Shown here piece after piece: positions 34,301 to 43,640 of a stretch of 64,000 bases of DNA. Position numbers and translations under genes: made by a program. The first letter of the stretch is position 1. The number at the start of each line of letters is the position of its first letter. The notes under the pieces were generated by a model. That model had not been told where the DNA came from. It saw only the letters and a program-made list of their open reading frames with translations, and ran no database searches. The stretch is from Dama dama (taxonomy: Eukaryota; Chordata; Mammalia; Artiodactyla; Cervidae): assembly GCF_033118175.1 (NCBI RefSeq), contig NC_083688.1, positions 7,213,001 through 7,277,000 of the forward strand, given 5' to 3'.

Positions 34301-37300
34301 AACAAAGCCATGTCTTGGGGGAGGGTTGCTGAGTGACACCAGTCTGGGTCCAAGGGGGATGTGGGGACATATGGAAGAGGGGAGGGTTTTCTTTGGTTTC
34401 AGAGCAGAGTCAAAGGGGTCACGTTGCTGGGGAGCCTACGTCTTATACTGGACGCTGTAGACGGTGTCAGGGGCACTCTCCGGCCTGCCGTCCCACGTCA
34501 GGATGTTTTCGAAGTTGCTGGACTGGAACTTCACGTGCTGAAGGAGGTCCGAGGTGTCCTCAGCGATGTGAGCTGCCAGAAGTGGGAGCAGGGTGAGCAG
34601 GTGGGTGCATAGACCCTGCCCTAGCCCCCTTTCGAGTTGCCAGCTGAGGGGGTGAGCCAGCAACCACTTAGCAGGAGACTGTGCTAGCTGACCCTCCCGC
34701 TCCCTTCACTTCTTTTTTTCCTTTTTATTGAGCTATGATTCACATTCCACACAATTGACCACTTAAAATCATACAGTTCCGTGGTATCCTAAATATATTC
34801 ACAAGGCAGTGTAGACCACTGCTGCAGGACGTGTTCATCGCCCCCAAACAAATCTTGTATCCCTGAGCTCTCATTCCCATCCCTCCCCGTCCTCCCAGCC
34901 CCAGGCAACCAATAATCTACTTCCTATCTCAATGACTTTGCCTATTTGGACATTTTGTACAAATGAAGTCATCCAATTGGCCTTTGGTGTCTGGCTTCTT
35001 TCACTTAGCATCATGTTTTCACGGTTCATCCATATTACATGAATTGGTACTTATTTACTTCTTACGGTTGAATCATATTGCCTTGTGTGGCTAGGTCACA
35101 TTCTGTTTATCCTCCCATCAGCTGATGGACATTTGGATTGTTTCCATTTTCTGGCTATTTTGAGTAATGCTGCTGCAAATGTTAGTGCACACGTTTTTGA
35201 AGTGGACATAAGTTCAGTAGGAGTGGTATTTCTGGGTCATATGGTGATTCTATGTTGAACTTTTGAAGAGCAGCCAAACTGTTTTCCAGAGAAGTGACTG
35301 CACCATCTCACATTCCCATCAGCGATGTCTGAGTGGGTGCGGTTATTCCACAGCCTTGTCGACACTTGCTACTGTGTTCATTCATTTCTCAGCACCATCT
35401 GAAGTCAGTGTTCTCACCAAGGGAATGTTTTAGAGGTACTCAACTAATGTCTAAGAAGTAACTTTCCTAGAACCAATAATTTCAAGCAAGGGAGAAGAAG
35501 ATGTTTGTGCATCCTTGCCTCTCTGTTGGTGGGTCCAGTCCCTGCCCACCCACCACACACGTGCTGAGGAGGGCAAAGGAGCCTTCTCCAGCCCCATGGA
35601 TTTCATAGCGGGAGGATGCTGACCGAGGCCACATACAGCTTCGTGGGGTCGCAAACAGTCGGACACGACTGAGCGACTGGACTGAACTGAACAGGCAGTG
35701 TGACCTTGGGGAAGCTGTTTAAGTCATTAGAACTTCAATTTCTTCAGCTCTATAATGGAAATAATTGGACCATAGCAGTAGCTGACATGTCTGAAATGCA
35801 CATCAAGTGCCAGGCACTGGGCTAAGTCTCCGCATCAAATCCTCCTGACCACCTGAAGAGGTAGGTTATGCCCATTTCATGGATGAGGAAAACTGAGGCT
35901 CAGAGAGGCAGTGTGCAATACTCATCACAGCAGTTAGCCTGCTTTTGGGGCAGATACAATGGGCCAAGGAGGGGGCAACAAAAGCCAGAGCCCCAAGGAG
36001 AGGACCCAGAAGGAGGCACAGACCCTGAAGCAAATCTTCACTGTAAATGAGAGCCCTTGACTTACAAATAGATCTCCTCTCAGCCCTCCCAGCTTGGTCT
36101 GAAGAAAGGAGAGCACAGGAAAATGGCGACCAGAGCGGCAGCTGGCTCTGTGCATGCTCAAAGGGCCTGGTTGGCCGGGGTGGGAAATAAACAGGTGCAG
36201 GCCCAGCTGAGTCAAGGCCTTGAGGCCTGTGTGTACATGTCTTTGATGTGATGTGTGGCCTCCTGCCACCTCCAACCCAGTCAATGACGATGACTGCCAG
36301 AAGGTCCAGAGAGTGAGGCAGTGGAGCGTTATTTACTCCTCTACTCCAAGTCTACGTACAGGATTTCTGCAAGAGAGGTCCATGGGCTTGGGAGGCATTT
36401 GTGGGGAAAGTAAAGTATCTTAGGACAGCCTGACTCGGCTGTGTATCCGTGTGCTAAATCTAAGGCCACGTCCTCCTTTGAATCTGGGTGGATCAGGCAG
36501 GCCCAGTAGCTGCAGAATTCTTTGTGTTCTCGGAGCCCCCAGACTGGAGTCTTAGGGCGCAGGGGTTTCTTCCTGCCTCTAGCCAATGTGATAGATATGA
36601 TGCTGAGTCCCAAGGTGTGGCTGGGATCTTGTTTGGATCTGAGTCTTGGCAGAACTGGGGTCTGTTCTGGAGCGAGGGATTCTCAGATGGAGCTAATGGT
36701 AAAGAACCCGCCTGCCAGTGCAGGAGACAGAAGAGATGCAAGTTCGATCCCTGGGTCGGGAAGATCCCCTGGAGGAGGGTATGGCAACCCACTCCTCGAA
36801 TTCTTGCCTGGAAAATCCCATGGACAGAGGAACCTGGCAGGCTACGGTCCACAGGGTCACACCGAGTTGGACATGACTTCGTGACTGAGCATGCACTCAC
36901 TGAAGGGAGGGGTCCTGCATTCAGAACTGAGTCTTAAGTTGAGGCAGGGAGCCCACTTGAGGTCAGAACTCAATGGTGGCTTCGGGCAAGGTGGTGAGGT
37001 CAGGAGCAGGCAAGAGAGAGGGATTTGAGAGAAGGCCAGGGTGTGCCTGGAGGCGGGCTCGGCTATGGTCTGCAGGCGGAGGGTGGCTGGTTGGGGTCAG
37101 TATCTTGGGTGGGCCACGTGGGTTTGGAGGAGGCAGGTGGCTGAGGCTGGGATGTGCTAGGGAGGTGAAGGGCCCAGGTTGGATGGAGATGGGGACCACT
37201 TTCCAAGAGGGAAGTGAAGTTGGCTTCCTGAAGTCAGGTTGGTGGACCTCGGCAGCCCACCTCTTTTAGGAGGTGTTGAGGGCTAACAAGATCTCCCCCT

Positions 37301-38721
37301 TTCCTCCTGCCTACTCATTCCTCTTCCCTCTCAAATTCATCATCGGCTCCTCAGCCCACATCGTTTCTGCACTTCCTGGGTAAAAGTCTACATTGTGAAA
37401 TCATAGGGACACGTGTATTGTCTAGAGATTGACAGCCTGGGAGATCTGATCAAAGGAAGTTTTTGCATTTGCTAGGAAAAACAATTCTACATCAATCAGT
37501 TGGGAAGCTAAGGACAGACGAGCAAAAGCAATTCAACTTGCTCTGGAATCAGCTGAAGAGTTTCAAAGAAGGCATCTGAGTCTCCAGAGTGAACTTAGAC
37601 TCCTAACAACTTTCTAAAGGCTGGTACCCCCTGTGTCCCACATCGTGAAGGGTCAATGGCCCCCAGCCAGAATGGGTGGGGGTCTGGAGGGACAGATCTG
37701 GGGTCTCTTGCAGGGGAAGCATCAAGTCTCCTGAACTTATCGTGAGTTCAGTGTGCTGGGAATGCCCGGCTTGATGCCCAGGGGAGGGTGAACTGGAGGG
37801 CTGGGACGGCAGCTGGAAGCCCCGTGCATCCACGCAGCACACACCACGCGCGGCACTGGAGGGGCTGGAAGCTCCAGCCCTTTATGGCCTTTACCCTGCT
37901 CTTGAGCTCGAAGGGACCTTGCAGCGGCCACCGCTCCCCCTTCTTCAGCTGGGACTATGCTTTCACTTTCTCAGAAAGTTCCCTGAATTTTATTAAACAT
38001 CTCAGGGAGCAGAGAGACAATCTAGGATCTCAAGCACCGGTCCTGAAGTTCTCCATAACCATACATCAAAGAATTCTACTTTATTGGCTGTGAAGACTAT
38101 GCCCTTGAGCCCCATTTTCTTAAGAGCGCTGGTGTTTGAAGACCTATTAGTGAAACAGACCTGAGCACTCTGTGAGAGATGGCTCTTTCAGGTCTACCAC
38201 AAAGGGGCTGCAAGAGGCTCCCTTGGGGAGCATGGAAGGCGGCAATGGCCGGACTCAAGCTTTGTCCATCTTGATGCTTCCTCACCTCCCCAAGTCAGGC
38301 CAGCGCCAGCCAGAAGCAGAGGAACAGAAGCACAATTTCCACCAGAAAGATGTGAGTTGTCCAAGGATGTTCGTCTCCCTCAAGCTAGTTCTCTATCCGC
38401 TGGGGTGGGAGCATCCACAGATTCAGAATGGTGAGAGTCTTAAGGGTCAGCTGAGTCTCTGGAAGAACCCAAGATCTCAGGGACCCTCTCCCCCGCCCCC
38501 CTGCCCCCCCAGCAACCTGAGCTGGTATCTACTTCTCCCCAGAAACTCCCAGTGCAGCCCAGCAGAGAAGAAACTGAAATTGCTCATGCTGGGGCTGGAT
38601 GGGGTTCCAGGGGGAGGACAGCCCTGATCATCAACTCCTGGTAGGGGCACGTCTGACCGTAGGGTGGTGGGCACTCACCGACCAGGGATCCCGCCGCCAG
38701 GATGGTCAGTAGCGTCCTCAT
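10661..38721 (-). CDS. IL22RA1: IL22RA1, interleukin-22 receptor subunit alpha-1 (complete, 7 coding exons)
   Basis: Single-pass class II cytokine receptor chain. With IL10RB it binds IL-22, and with IL20RB it binds IL-20 and IL-24, signalling through JAK1/TYK2 mainly to STAT3 in epithelia. Coding exons: 38679-38721, 34440-34572, 33125-33303, 27818-27993, 16502-16640, 12528-12649, 10661-11614; joined length 1746 nt, 581 residues plus stop (human 574). All introns are GT/AG and phases agree. Visible features: signal peptide from MRTLLTIL, two fibronectin III domains with cysteines at 71, 79, 128, 204 and 217, N-glycosylation sequons at 80, 87 and 172, a transmembrane helix at about 229-250, and a long Tyr- and Pro-rich tail ending in ALTVQWES. 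These positions coincide with the human protein. No disruption was seen. Confidence 0.97.
11195..11362 (-). repeat. IL22RA1: In-frame 39-bp repeat encoding PSYxPQ tyrosine motifs
   Basis: Four 13-residue units start PSYAPQA, PSYAPQV, PSYTPQA and PSYTPRA (residues 349-400), followed by a final PSYG. Tyrosines fall at 351, 364, 377, 390 and 403. The first three units form Tyr-x-x-Gln, the classical STAT3 SH2-binding pattern; the fourth has Arg instead of Gln. Human IL22RA1 carries a related but differently degraded repeat. Confidence 0.9.
11615..12527 (-). other. IL22RA1: IL22RA1 intron 6
   Basis: 913-bp intron between the transmembrane exon and the tail exon, with donor CTG|GTGAGC and acceptor GCCTAG|GATG. 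No repeat or second gene is recognised inside. Confidence 0.85.
12528..12649 (-). CDS. IL22RA1: IL22RA1 coding exon 6 (transmembrane)
   Basis: 122 nt encoding residues 224-264: DRTWTYSFSSAFLFSMGF and onward through the helix (LVAGLCYL), then SYRYITKPPPPPSSL. The acceptor follows GACCCAG and the donor is CTG|GTGAGC. The first codon is shared with exon 5 (G + AT). Near-identical to the human membrane segment. Confidence 0.96.
13669..13848 (+). mobile_element. CHR SINE
   Basis: GGGACTTCCCTGGTGGTCTA head, tRNA-like 'gctggtttgatccctgg' and an A-rich 'cagccaaaacaaacc' tail. Antisense to IL22RA1, in intron 5. Confidence 0.88.
14338..14528 (+). mobile_element. MIR SINE
   Basis: MIR order preserved: 'aacagtagccag', 'gtcaagcactgtgtag', 'gagtctcagagaggttaag', 'ccagctactcagcggcgg'. 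Confidence 0.8.
14818..15062 (+). mobile_element. MIR-family SINE
   Basis: MIRb-like: 'gatcatgggcaagttgc', 'tcctcctctgtaagatggg', 'ggattcaatgggataat', 'acttaataaatggtagg'. Confidence 0.75.
15945..16100 (+). mobile_element. MIR fragment
   Basis: Degenerate MIR core: 'gggcaagttacttaacc', 'tgtacctcagttttctc', then an AT-rich end. Confidence 0.6.
16362..16392. repeat. (TG)n microsatellite downstream of exon 5
   Basis: About fifteen TG dinucleotides. In the minus-strand transcript this is a CA repeat about 110 nt after the exon 5 donor. Confidence 0.95.
16502..16640 (-). CDS. IL22RA1: IL22RA1 coding exon 5
   Basis: 139 nt encoding residues 178-223 plus one base: DLEGNKREFEFVGLTPDTEF and onward (IMICIPNLFRESAPYVCQV), second half of the D2 fibronectin III domain with cysteines 204 and 217. 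The acceptor follows TCAAATTCAG and the donor is CCAG|GTAAGT. Exon boundaries and phase match human. Confidence 0.96.
16940..18055. repeat. 60-bp CAC/CAT-rich minisatellite
   Basis: The plus strand is built from ACC, CAC, CAT and CAA triplets. Between about 17040 and 17220 the same 60-bp unit repeats in exact register, and later units vary by triplet gain or loss. Because changes are mostly multiples of three, frames on both strands remain open for 370-450 codons (His-rich, Thr/Ile-rich, Val/Met-rich). These are low-complexity artefacts inside an intron. Confidence 0.97.
18150..18640 (+). mobile_element. L2-like LINE fragment
   Basis: Old sequence resembling L2: 'cttgcagtggcctcctta', 'cagcgatctctctaaa', 'ttgtgcctgcccatccttc'. 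Assignment is tentative. Confidence 0.4.
18931..19111 (-). mobile_element. BovB LINE 3'-end fragment
   Basis: Reverse-oriented BovB tail (GTTCAGTTCAGTTCAC) through 'gatgccatccaaccatc' to 'tctcctgtcttcaat'. Confidence 0.88.
22151..22290 (+). mobile_element. Bov-A-type SINE inside BovB
   Basis: GGGAGAAGGCAATGGCACCC head and a (CAG)n tail. It is bounded by a perfect 10-bp target-site duplication TCTTTCCTTT (22141-22150 and 22291-22300), so it inserted after the BovB. Confidence 0.93.
22270..22290. repeat. (CAG)n microsatellite in SINE tail
   Basis: Seven CAG/GCA triplets, the typical (AGC)n tail of Bov-A2 elements. Confidence 0.9.
22940..23110 (-). mobile_element. Bov-tA SINE
   Basis: Reverse-oriented: 'aagaatactggaatgg', 'ttgacccagggatcaaacc', 'ccactgagccaccagggaag'. 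Confidence 0.88.
23120..23368 (-). mobile_element. Bov-A2 SINE (dimeric)
   Basis: Two BovA monomers in reverse, joined by the 'gtgaaaagtgaaagtgaagt' linker, starting from a (CTG/CTA)n-like tail. Confidence 0.9.
24032..24228 (+). mobile_element. MER5A DNA transposon
   Basis: Begins CAGTGGTTCTTAAACTTTAG, the typical hAT-Charlie MER5A terminus, with 'agaacatgcattttaaac' internally. Confidence 0.75.
24370..24550 (+). mobile_element. MIR SINE
   Basis: 'gagcaagtgacttaacctc', 'ttattcagaaaatgg', 'ctacctcatagtggtg', 'gaggaataaatgac' in MIR order. Confidence 0.75.
24959..27446 (+). mobile_element. BovB LINE, 5'-truncated, antisense to IL22RA1
   Basis: Plus-strand BovB retrotransposon covering the end of the endonuclease, the reverse transcriptase (block DILECEVKWALGSISTNKAS; NLRYADDTN containing the catalytic YADD) and the 3' tail. 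Multiple stops and frameshifts break it. Flanking GAAATTGATTCC (24947-24958) and GAAACTGATTCC (27447-27458) are consistent with a 12-bp target-site duplication carrying one later change. A 111-bp fragment is inserted at 25620-25730. Confidence 0.92.
25620..25730 (+). mobile_element. Short BovB-tail/BovA insert within BovB
   Basis: 111 bp of BovB 3' tail ('ctccaggagttggtgatgg' to (GAACT)n) interrupts the BovB frame. It is flanked by the 9-bp duplication CTTCAAGAA at 25611-25619 and 25731-25739. Confidence 0.88.
27818..27993 (-). CDS. IL22RA1: IL22RA1 coding exon 4
   Basis: 176 nt encoding residues 119-177: TIIKPPDVTCIPEVRSIKMI and onward to LRINHTYQM, the first half of the D2 fibronectin III domain, with cysteine 128 and a glycosylation sequon at Asn172. 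The acceptor follows TTTCTAG and the donor is CAAATG|GTAAAT. It ends on a complete codon, matching exon 5. Confidence 0.96.
27994..33124 (-). other. IL22RA1: IL22RA1 intron 3
   Basis: 5.1-kb intron dominated by a near full-length BovB in antisense orientation (28777-32233). Flanking parts (28330-28770 and 32240-33120) are AT-rich, old-repeat-like and without exons. Confidence 0.85.
28777..32233 (+). mobile_element. Near full-length BovB LINE (about 3.4 kb), defective
   Basis: Reads from BovB 5' untranslated sequence (about 28800-29400) through an apurinic-endonuclease-like domain (29439-29777: GISELKWTGMG, NIMVIQAYAPTSN; then GDWNAKIGS in the next block), a reverse transcriptase (30701-31537: DILECEVKWALESITTNKAS; NNLRYADDSTLM with the catalytic YADD) and the 3' end (31564-32214). 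Several stops and frameshifts split it. GATACCATGATGTGGAAAA at 28757-28775 and GATACCATGATATGAAAAA at 32234-32252 look like a decayed target-site duplication. Confidence 0.9.
33125..33303 (-). CDS. IL22RA1: IL22RA1 coding exon 3
   Basis: 179 nt encoding residues 59-118: YGEGEWLEKEGCQRITRKSC and onward to MTDRFNSLQH. It holds the cysteine pair 71/79 and sequons NLT at 80 and 87. The acceptor follows CCCACAG and the donor is CACA|GTGAGT. Completes the D1 fibronectin III domain. Confidence 0.96.
33375..33600 (+). mobile_element. MIR fragment
   Basis: Degenerate MIR: 'tgtgtcccaggcttttt', 'agatcaacctcacaac', 'gggagccaggatgtgaactc'. In IL22RA1 intron 2. Confidence 0.6.
33825..34040 (-). mobile_element. 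Bov-tA SINE
   Basis: Reverse-oriented: 'ttgtgtccgactctgcgc', 'caagaatactggagtggg', 'ttctttaccactagcgccac'. Confidence 0.92.
34075..34275 (+). mobile_element. MIR SINE
   Basis: 'tttgccaggcacacatgc', 'ccatccaacaaccctaag', 'gatgggaaatggaggc' in MIR order. Confidence 0.7.
34440..34572 (-). CDS. IL22RA1: IL22RA1 coding exon 2
   Basis: 133 nt encoding residues 15-59: AHIAEDTSDLLQHVKFQSSN and onward (FENILTWDGRPESAPDTVYS), start of the mature ectodomain and D1 domain. The acceptor follows TCTGGCAG and the donor is AAGAC|GTAGGC. The joint with exon 1 rebuilds GCT (Ala). Confidence 0.96.
34715..35400 (-). mobile_element. LINE-1 fragment (older L1MA-like)
   Basis: Reverse-oriented L1 3' part: 'tattgagctatgattcac', 'ttcacttagcatcatg', 'cagctgatggacatttgg', 'gtatttctgggtcatatgg'. 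Confidence 0.8.
35640..35692 (+). mobile_element. BovB tail remnant
   Basis: About 50 bp of the BovB terminus: 'ggggtcgcaaacagtcgg' followed by 'actggactgaactgaac'. Confidence 0.75.
35780..35960 (+). mobile_element. MIR SINE
   Basis: 'caagtgccaggcactggg', 'ggatgaggaaaactgagg', 'ctcagagaggcagtg'. Confidence 0.75.
36677..36898 (+). mobile_element. Bov-tA SINE
   Basis: 'gtaaagaacccgcctgccag', 'aagttcgatccctgggtcgg', 'gttggacatgacttcgtgac'. Confidence 0.93.
38679..38721 (-). CDS. IL22RA1: IL22RA1 coding exon 1 (signal peptide)
   Basis: 43 nt from ATG at 38721: MRTLLTILAAGSLV plus one base, donor GGTCG|GTGAGT. The start is chosen because it is the only ATG upstream of the hydrophobic core and aligns with the human initiator (MRTLLTIL). 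Confidence 0.95.
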
Positions 38722-38970
38722 CGGGGCCGGGCACAGAGCCCTCTTTCGGTCTCCGCTCCAGACTGAGCCCAGAGGGAGGGCTGAGAAGCTTTGGCGCCTT
38801 GGCAGCTGGCTCCACCCAGGCACGAGGGCGGGGAAAGGAGGAAAGGTGGGACCTGGGCAGTGGGGAGCTGGGTACAAAGGTGCCTGGTCCGTGTGCTTCG
38901 GAATTCCAGGTCCTGGGCGGGATCCAAGGGAGTTTCCTTCCTAAGTGCAGAAAACAGCAACAGTGACGGA
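38722..38970 (-). promoter_or_regulatory. IL22RA1: Likely IL22RA1 5'-UTR and proximal promoter
   Basis: About 250 bp immediately upstream of the ATG, GC-rich, without interspersed repeats and with a CAGCTG E-box near 38806. No TATA box at a convincing distance is seen. The transcription start cannot be placed from sequence alone. Confidence 0.45.
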
Positions 38971-40912
38971 CTGGCTTGTTTATCTGGTCCGGTGGCTGAT
39001 TCATCCTAAGACTTCAGTGCTTTATTAGGGAACTGATAGGCAGAAAAGACAAAAATAATCCGTGATGTACAGCCTTATCTGGGAGCAAGTTGGCACTGGG
39101 TATCAAGAGCTTGCAACTTACAAATTACCTTTTGCTCCGGTGATTCCATCCACAGGGATTCACCCTGAGGAAAGCAACTGGAGCAGAGGCAGGAGCAAAA
39201 GATATGTTCTGGAAAGTTCCTTGTGGCAGAGGAAAAGCTAGACTCCTTGGTTTTGTTCTGGCAAGAAGAGATAAATGTCTTTGCTTGTGTCTTGTGCTAT
39301 GTATTTATGTAGGTCCGCCATGATGGATGCTGGGCTTGGGAATAGCTTTCCACCCAGAGAGGCTGCTGGGGGTGAGAAGCCCAGGCCCTCCTACCTTGAG
39401 CCTTGGGAATTTGGAACCTGCAAAACATTAGGGGAAAAAAAAAGGATCTGAGATTTCAGTGACTTGTTCTACTGTGCTAGAGATGGGGGCAAAATTCAGG
39501 AATGGGCTTTTGATTGGGGACCATGAAGATTCAAACTGCTCACCCAAGCTGTCCCATCATGTGCAGCTGGATCTATAGGGATTACATGATATCCACTGGG
39601 ACGGGTGTTTAGGCAATGATTTTCCCCTCCTCACTGGGCCTCAAGAGAAGGTTAAAGGGGCCTGGACTCTGGCTAGGGTGGACATTATCAGAGATCTCTA
39701 CCTCTGGGGAGAGTTTGACCAGTTCCAGTCACACAACAGCTGGTTGAGTCCTGTGGCAGGACAGCTGGGTCCTCAGGGAGGGCAGAGAGGCCTTGGTTTT
39801 TGGATGTAGTAGGTTGTGACAGCCAGGGATCTGTATTTAAGTTTTTCTTTGCTGTGTTGTCCTTGTTTTCTGTCAGTTCCGAGTCCTTGGCAAAGTTTGT
39901 TTGACTAAACAGCCGCAGTTGAGCTGTGCTTTGGGGGAATGGTTTGTGCCAGTCCTGTCCTGTTCATTGCAGGAAACTGCATTTCCCAGAATCCTTTGCC
40001 AACGGCTTCCTGCTCGGTTCCGCCGATGGGAGGCACGGGAGGCAGACAGGTGAGCTGGAGGAGAGAAGTCAGGGGACTTCTCCCCCTCTTCCTCCACTTT
40101 GAGTGGCCTCCCCCAAAGGCAGTGTCTCCTCTGGAGCTCCCGCTGCCTCCAGCCAGGCAGCCGCCATCTTTCCGTCAGGTGGCCTGGGCTCTGATAACAT
40201 CTCCTTCCATTTTCCCCTTTAGTTCAAAGGATGGAGCAACTTCCTGCTGTGGTGACTCTCTGGGCTGACTCTCTGGGCTGCTTCTCAGTTCCTGAGTGAA
40301 TTCTCAGCTCTTTCGTCACCTGGGCAACCAACTCCCTTACGTGAAAGTCTCTTGGTTTGAAAGACTTAAGAGGTTTCTGTGCTCCTGAGTGGACTATGAT
40401 GGCTGTAGGGCTTGTGATGACTTTAGGGACAAGGCGGTGTGGGGAGATCACGGTCAGAGAAACAGGTTACAAAGATGCCAAGAAGGGCTCGTCAGGAGAG
40501 GAGCAGTCGCTGGAGCAATCTGGGCTGGTTGGATGAGAGGACAGGCTTCAAGCCTGTAGGTCTGTGGAAAGTGAAGTCTTCTTTGGAGACTCTCAGAAAC
40601 TCCTGGAAGAAGGAATCTGTGAGAGAACTAGGCCCCCCATACTTAGGAGGGACTATGATTAAGAGACTATTAATGACAAGGAAGACACCTGGATTGTTAA
40701 AGAGCTTGAGAAACATCCAGACATCATTTCTAATAGTAAAAAATAAAAATAAAATAGAACAACATTCATATCTGACTCTAGGGGTTTGGTTAAATGTATA
40801 ACTGTTAAGTCCATCCAATGCAGGATGAATGCGGCCTTCAAAACAACGCTGGAGAAAACTGTTTTGTGACCCAGGTAAAGGGTCACCATATTTTACTAGA
40901 TGAAAAGAAGCC
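38971..40912. other. Intergenic region upstream of IL22RA1
   Basis: No exon or RNA gene recognised. Sequence near 39965-40240 resembles a dispersed mammalian repeat of undetermined family, and 40700-40910 resembles an old L1 tail. Confidence 0.4.
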
Positions 40913-40913
40913 T

Positions 40914-41030
40914 GGGGAATTCCTTGGTGGTCCAGTGGTTAGGACTCAGCGCTTTCACTGCTGACGGTGCTGGTTCAATTCCTGGTTGGGGAACTAACAT
41001 CCCATAAACTGGCCAAAAAAAGAAAAAAGA
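40914..41030 (+). mobile_element. CHR SINE
   Basis: 'gaattccttggtggtccag' head, tRNA-like 'gctggttcaattcctggt' and an A-rich end. Confidence 0.88.
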
Positions 41031-41220
41031 AGCATGGTACAAACTATGCACAGTACAAGGCATGCTAAAACACATGCACGCATAAAGAAAAAAGTCTGAA
41101 AGATATATATGAAAACATTCATGGAATTATCTCTGGGTGGTAGTAGAATTAAAGGTATTTTTATTTCCCTGTCTTTGCTCATTTGCATTTTTAAAGCTCT
41201 TATAGGAAATATATTATTTT

Positions 41221-41777
41221 ATGACTGCAGCCATAAAATTAAAAGACACTTGCTCCTTGGAAGAAAACCTATGACCAACCTAGACGCATATTAAAAAGCA
41301 GAGACATCACTTTGCCAACCAAGGTCCATCTAGTCAAAGCTAAGGTTTTCCAGTAGTCATGTACGGATGTGAGAGTTGAACCATAAAGAAGGCTGAGCAC
41401 TGAAGAATTGATGCTTTTGAACTGTGGTGTTGGAGAAGACTCTTGAGAGTCCCTTGGACAGCAAGGAGATCAAACCAGTCCATCCTAAAGGAAATAAGTC
41501 CTGACTATTCATTGGAAGGACTGGTGCTGGTGCTGAAGCTCTGATATTTTGGCCTCCTGACGTGAAGATTTGACTCTTTGGAAAAGATCCTGATGTTGGG
41601 AAAGGTTGAGGCCCGGAGGAGAAGGGGATGACAGAGGATGAGATGGTTGGATGGCATCACCGACTCAATGGACATGAGTTTGAACAAACTCTGGGAGATA
41701 GTGAAAGACAGGGAAGCCTGGCATGCTGTAGTTCATGGGGTCACAAAGAGTTGGACACGACTTAATGACTGAACAAC
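41221..41777 (+). mobile_element. BovB LINE 3' fragment
   Basis: 5'-truncated BovB from 'gactgcagccataaaatt' to 'gacttaatgactgaacaac'. It encodes only remnants of the C-terminal region with frameshifts. Confidence 0.92.
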
Positions 41778-41974
41778 AAAATATTAAGGAAAAGTAAGGT
41801 GACAGTACAACGCAAGTGGACATTGAAGAAATGCCTTTGTCTGGGCTGGACCTGTCTCTTTGGGTTTCTTTTCCCTCAACCAGAGACCCACTTCTTCAAA
41901 GCCAGCTGGGATGGTTTCTCCTCTGCTCACGACAGCTCCAGACTGTCACAGATTCACTCTGAAAAATCCTTCCA

Positions 41975-42500
41975 GAAGATGTGGTATATACATGAATATA
42001 TATAATGAAATATTTCTCAGCCTTAAAGAAGAATGAAATAATTCCACTTGCATATTCATTGCAAATGGATAATTCATAGATGGACCCAGAGATTACATAC
42101 CAAGTGAAATCAGACAGAGAAAGACAAATATCATATGCTACCACTTACATGTGAAATCTAAAAGAATGATACAAATAAACTTTTTTTACAAAACAGAAAC
42201 AGACTCACAGATTTAGAAAACAAATTTATGGTTACCAAAGGGGAAAAGAGGAGAGGGATAAATTACGAGATTGGGCTTGGCATATATACACTATTAAACA
42301 TAAAATAGATGACCAACAGGGACCTACTGCAAAGCACGAGGAACCCTATTCAGGACTCTGTAGTGACTTATACAAGAGGGGGATCTGGAAAAGAATAGAT
42401 TTGTGTATATGTATGGCTGTATCACTGTGGTGCACCTGGAATGAAAGCAACATTATAAATAAATCCTACTCCAATACAAAATTAAAAATTAAAAAAATCC
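41975..42500 (+). mobile_element. LINE-1 3' fragment
   Basis: L1 3' region: 'aatatttctcagccttaaag', 'aaacagactcacagattt', 'accaacagggacctactgc', ending in 'aataaatcctactccaat' and an A-rich tail. Confidence 0.78.
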
Positions 42501-42935
42501 TTCTTGAACTCTGGTATGCTATGTACTTGGCATTGTCCAATATTATTCTTGAGTTGTGCTCATGCCTACGACTGGAAAAAAGAGACTCTGGTGGGGTCAA
42601 AGTGGGGTGCCAGCATCGTCTTCAAATACCAGACAGGCTACTGCATGGAGAAGAGTTGAGCCCCTTTTTGGTAACTACCTCCAAACAGGAAAACCAGAGT
42701 ACAGAGTAAGGGGACATATTAAAGAGGCAAATTCCTTTTGGTTTAAGGAAGCAGCTCTCCCCACAAAGGTGTGGCCGACTTTGTGATGGGCTGCACTTGG
42801 TTGCTGGGCGTATTCAGTGAGAAGGTAGGACCACTGGGAGGTGCTCCCTGGATGACCTCCTTCTCTGGCCTGTCAAGTTCAAGGTGTTTGTCTCCCCAGT
42901 GAGGAAGAAAATGTTCCAAGTACAATAAATAAGTA

Positions 42936-43135
42936 AGTGAAGTCGCTCAGTCATGTCAGACTCTTTGTGACCCCATGGACTGTAGCCTACTAGTCTCCTC
43001 TGTCCATGGGATTTTCCAGGCAAGAGTACTGGAGTGGGTTGCCATTTCCTTCTCCAGGAGATCATCCTGACCCAGGAATTGAACCTGCGTCTCCCACATA
43101 GGCAGATGCTTTAACGTCTGAGACACCAGGGAAGT
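42936..43135 (-). mobile_element. Bov-tA SINE
   Basis: Reverse-oriented: 'gaagtcgctcagtcatgtc', 'caagagtactggagtggg', 'ctgacccaggaattgaacc', 'gacaccagggaag'. Confidence 0.92.
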
Positions 43136-43169
43136 AAAGAGCACCCCTTGTATTTCTTTGTTCCCTCCT

Positions 43170-43640
43170 CTGTACTCTCTCTGTATCCTTCAGAGAGCAG
43201 CTCTCCAGCACTGGCTTACAGAACTGACCTTTATCTCAGCAGATTGCCCTTGCTAGCTCTTTTACACAGAAAGCCAGAAAATGCACTTGTTTTCCCTCTG
43301 ATGACATTTTCCAATTACACCTTGCATTGTCCAGCCTCTGAGCCTTTGCACAGGCTGTACCCACTGCCCAGAACACCTCGTCCATCCCACTTTAATTCCT
43401 CTTCATTCTTGACCACTTCTCAAGCTTACTTCCTTCAGGAAGCCTTCCCCATGTGATCAGTTCATCTGGGTAGATTAGGAGCTGCAGCTCCCATGGCCCC
43501 CTGTCTCTCCTCCAACCTGGTATGTATCTCACCACATTATTTGTTTCCCCATTTCAGGGACAAAGCATGTAACTTGCGTCCTGCATGAGCTGACACCAAG
43601 TGGGTACCCAGGAATATTTGCCGGATGAATGAATGTGCTG
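43170..43640 (+). mobile_element. L2 LINE fragment
   Basis: 'gagcctttgcacaggctg', 'caggaagccttcccca', and the terminal 'aggaatatttgccggatg' followed by AATGAATG. Confidence 0.6.

Larger units (their letters stand above)
34573..38678 (-). other. IL22RA1: IL22RA1 intron 1
   Basis: 4.1-kb intron between the signal-peptide exon and D1. It contains an L1 fragment, a short BovB tail, a MIR and a Bov-tA. The stretch 36900-38670 has no recognised repeat or exon; open frames there are short and without homology. Confidence 0.85.

Noticed and set aside
39955..39985. TTTCCCAGAATCC string resembling a ZNF143/THAP11 promoter element
   Set aside because: No adjacent transcription unit is recognised and the surrounding sequence resembles a dispersed mammalian repeat, so chance or repeat origin is more likely.
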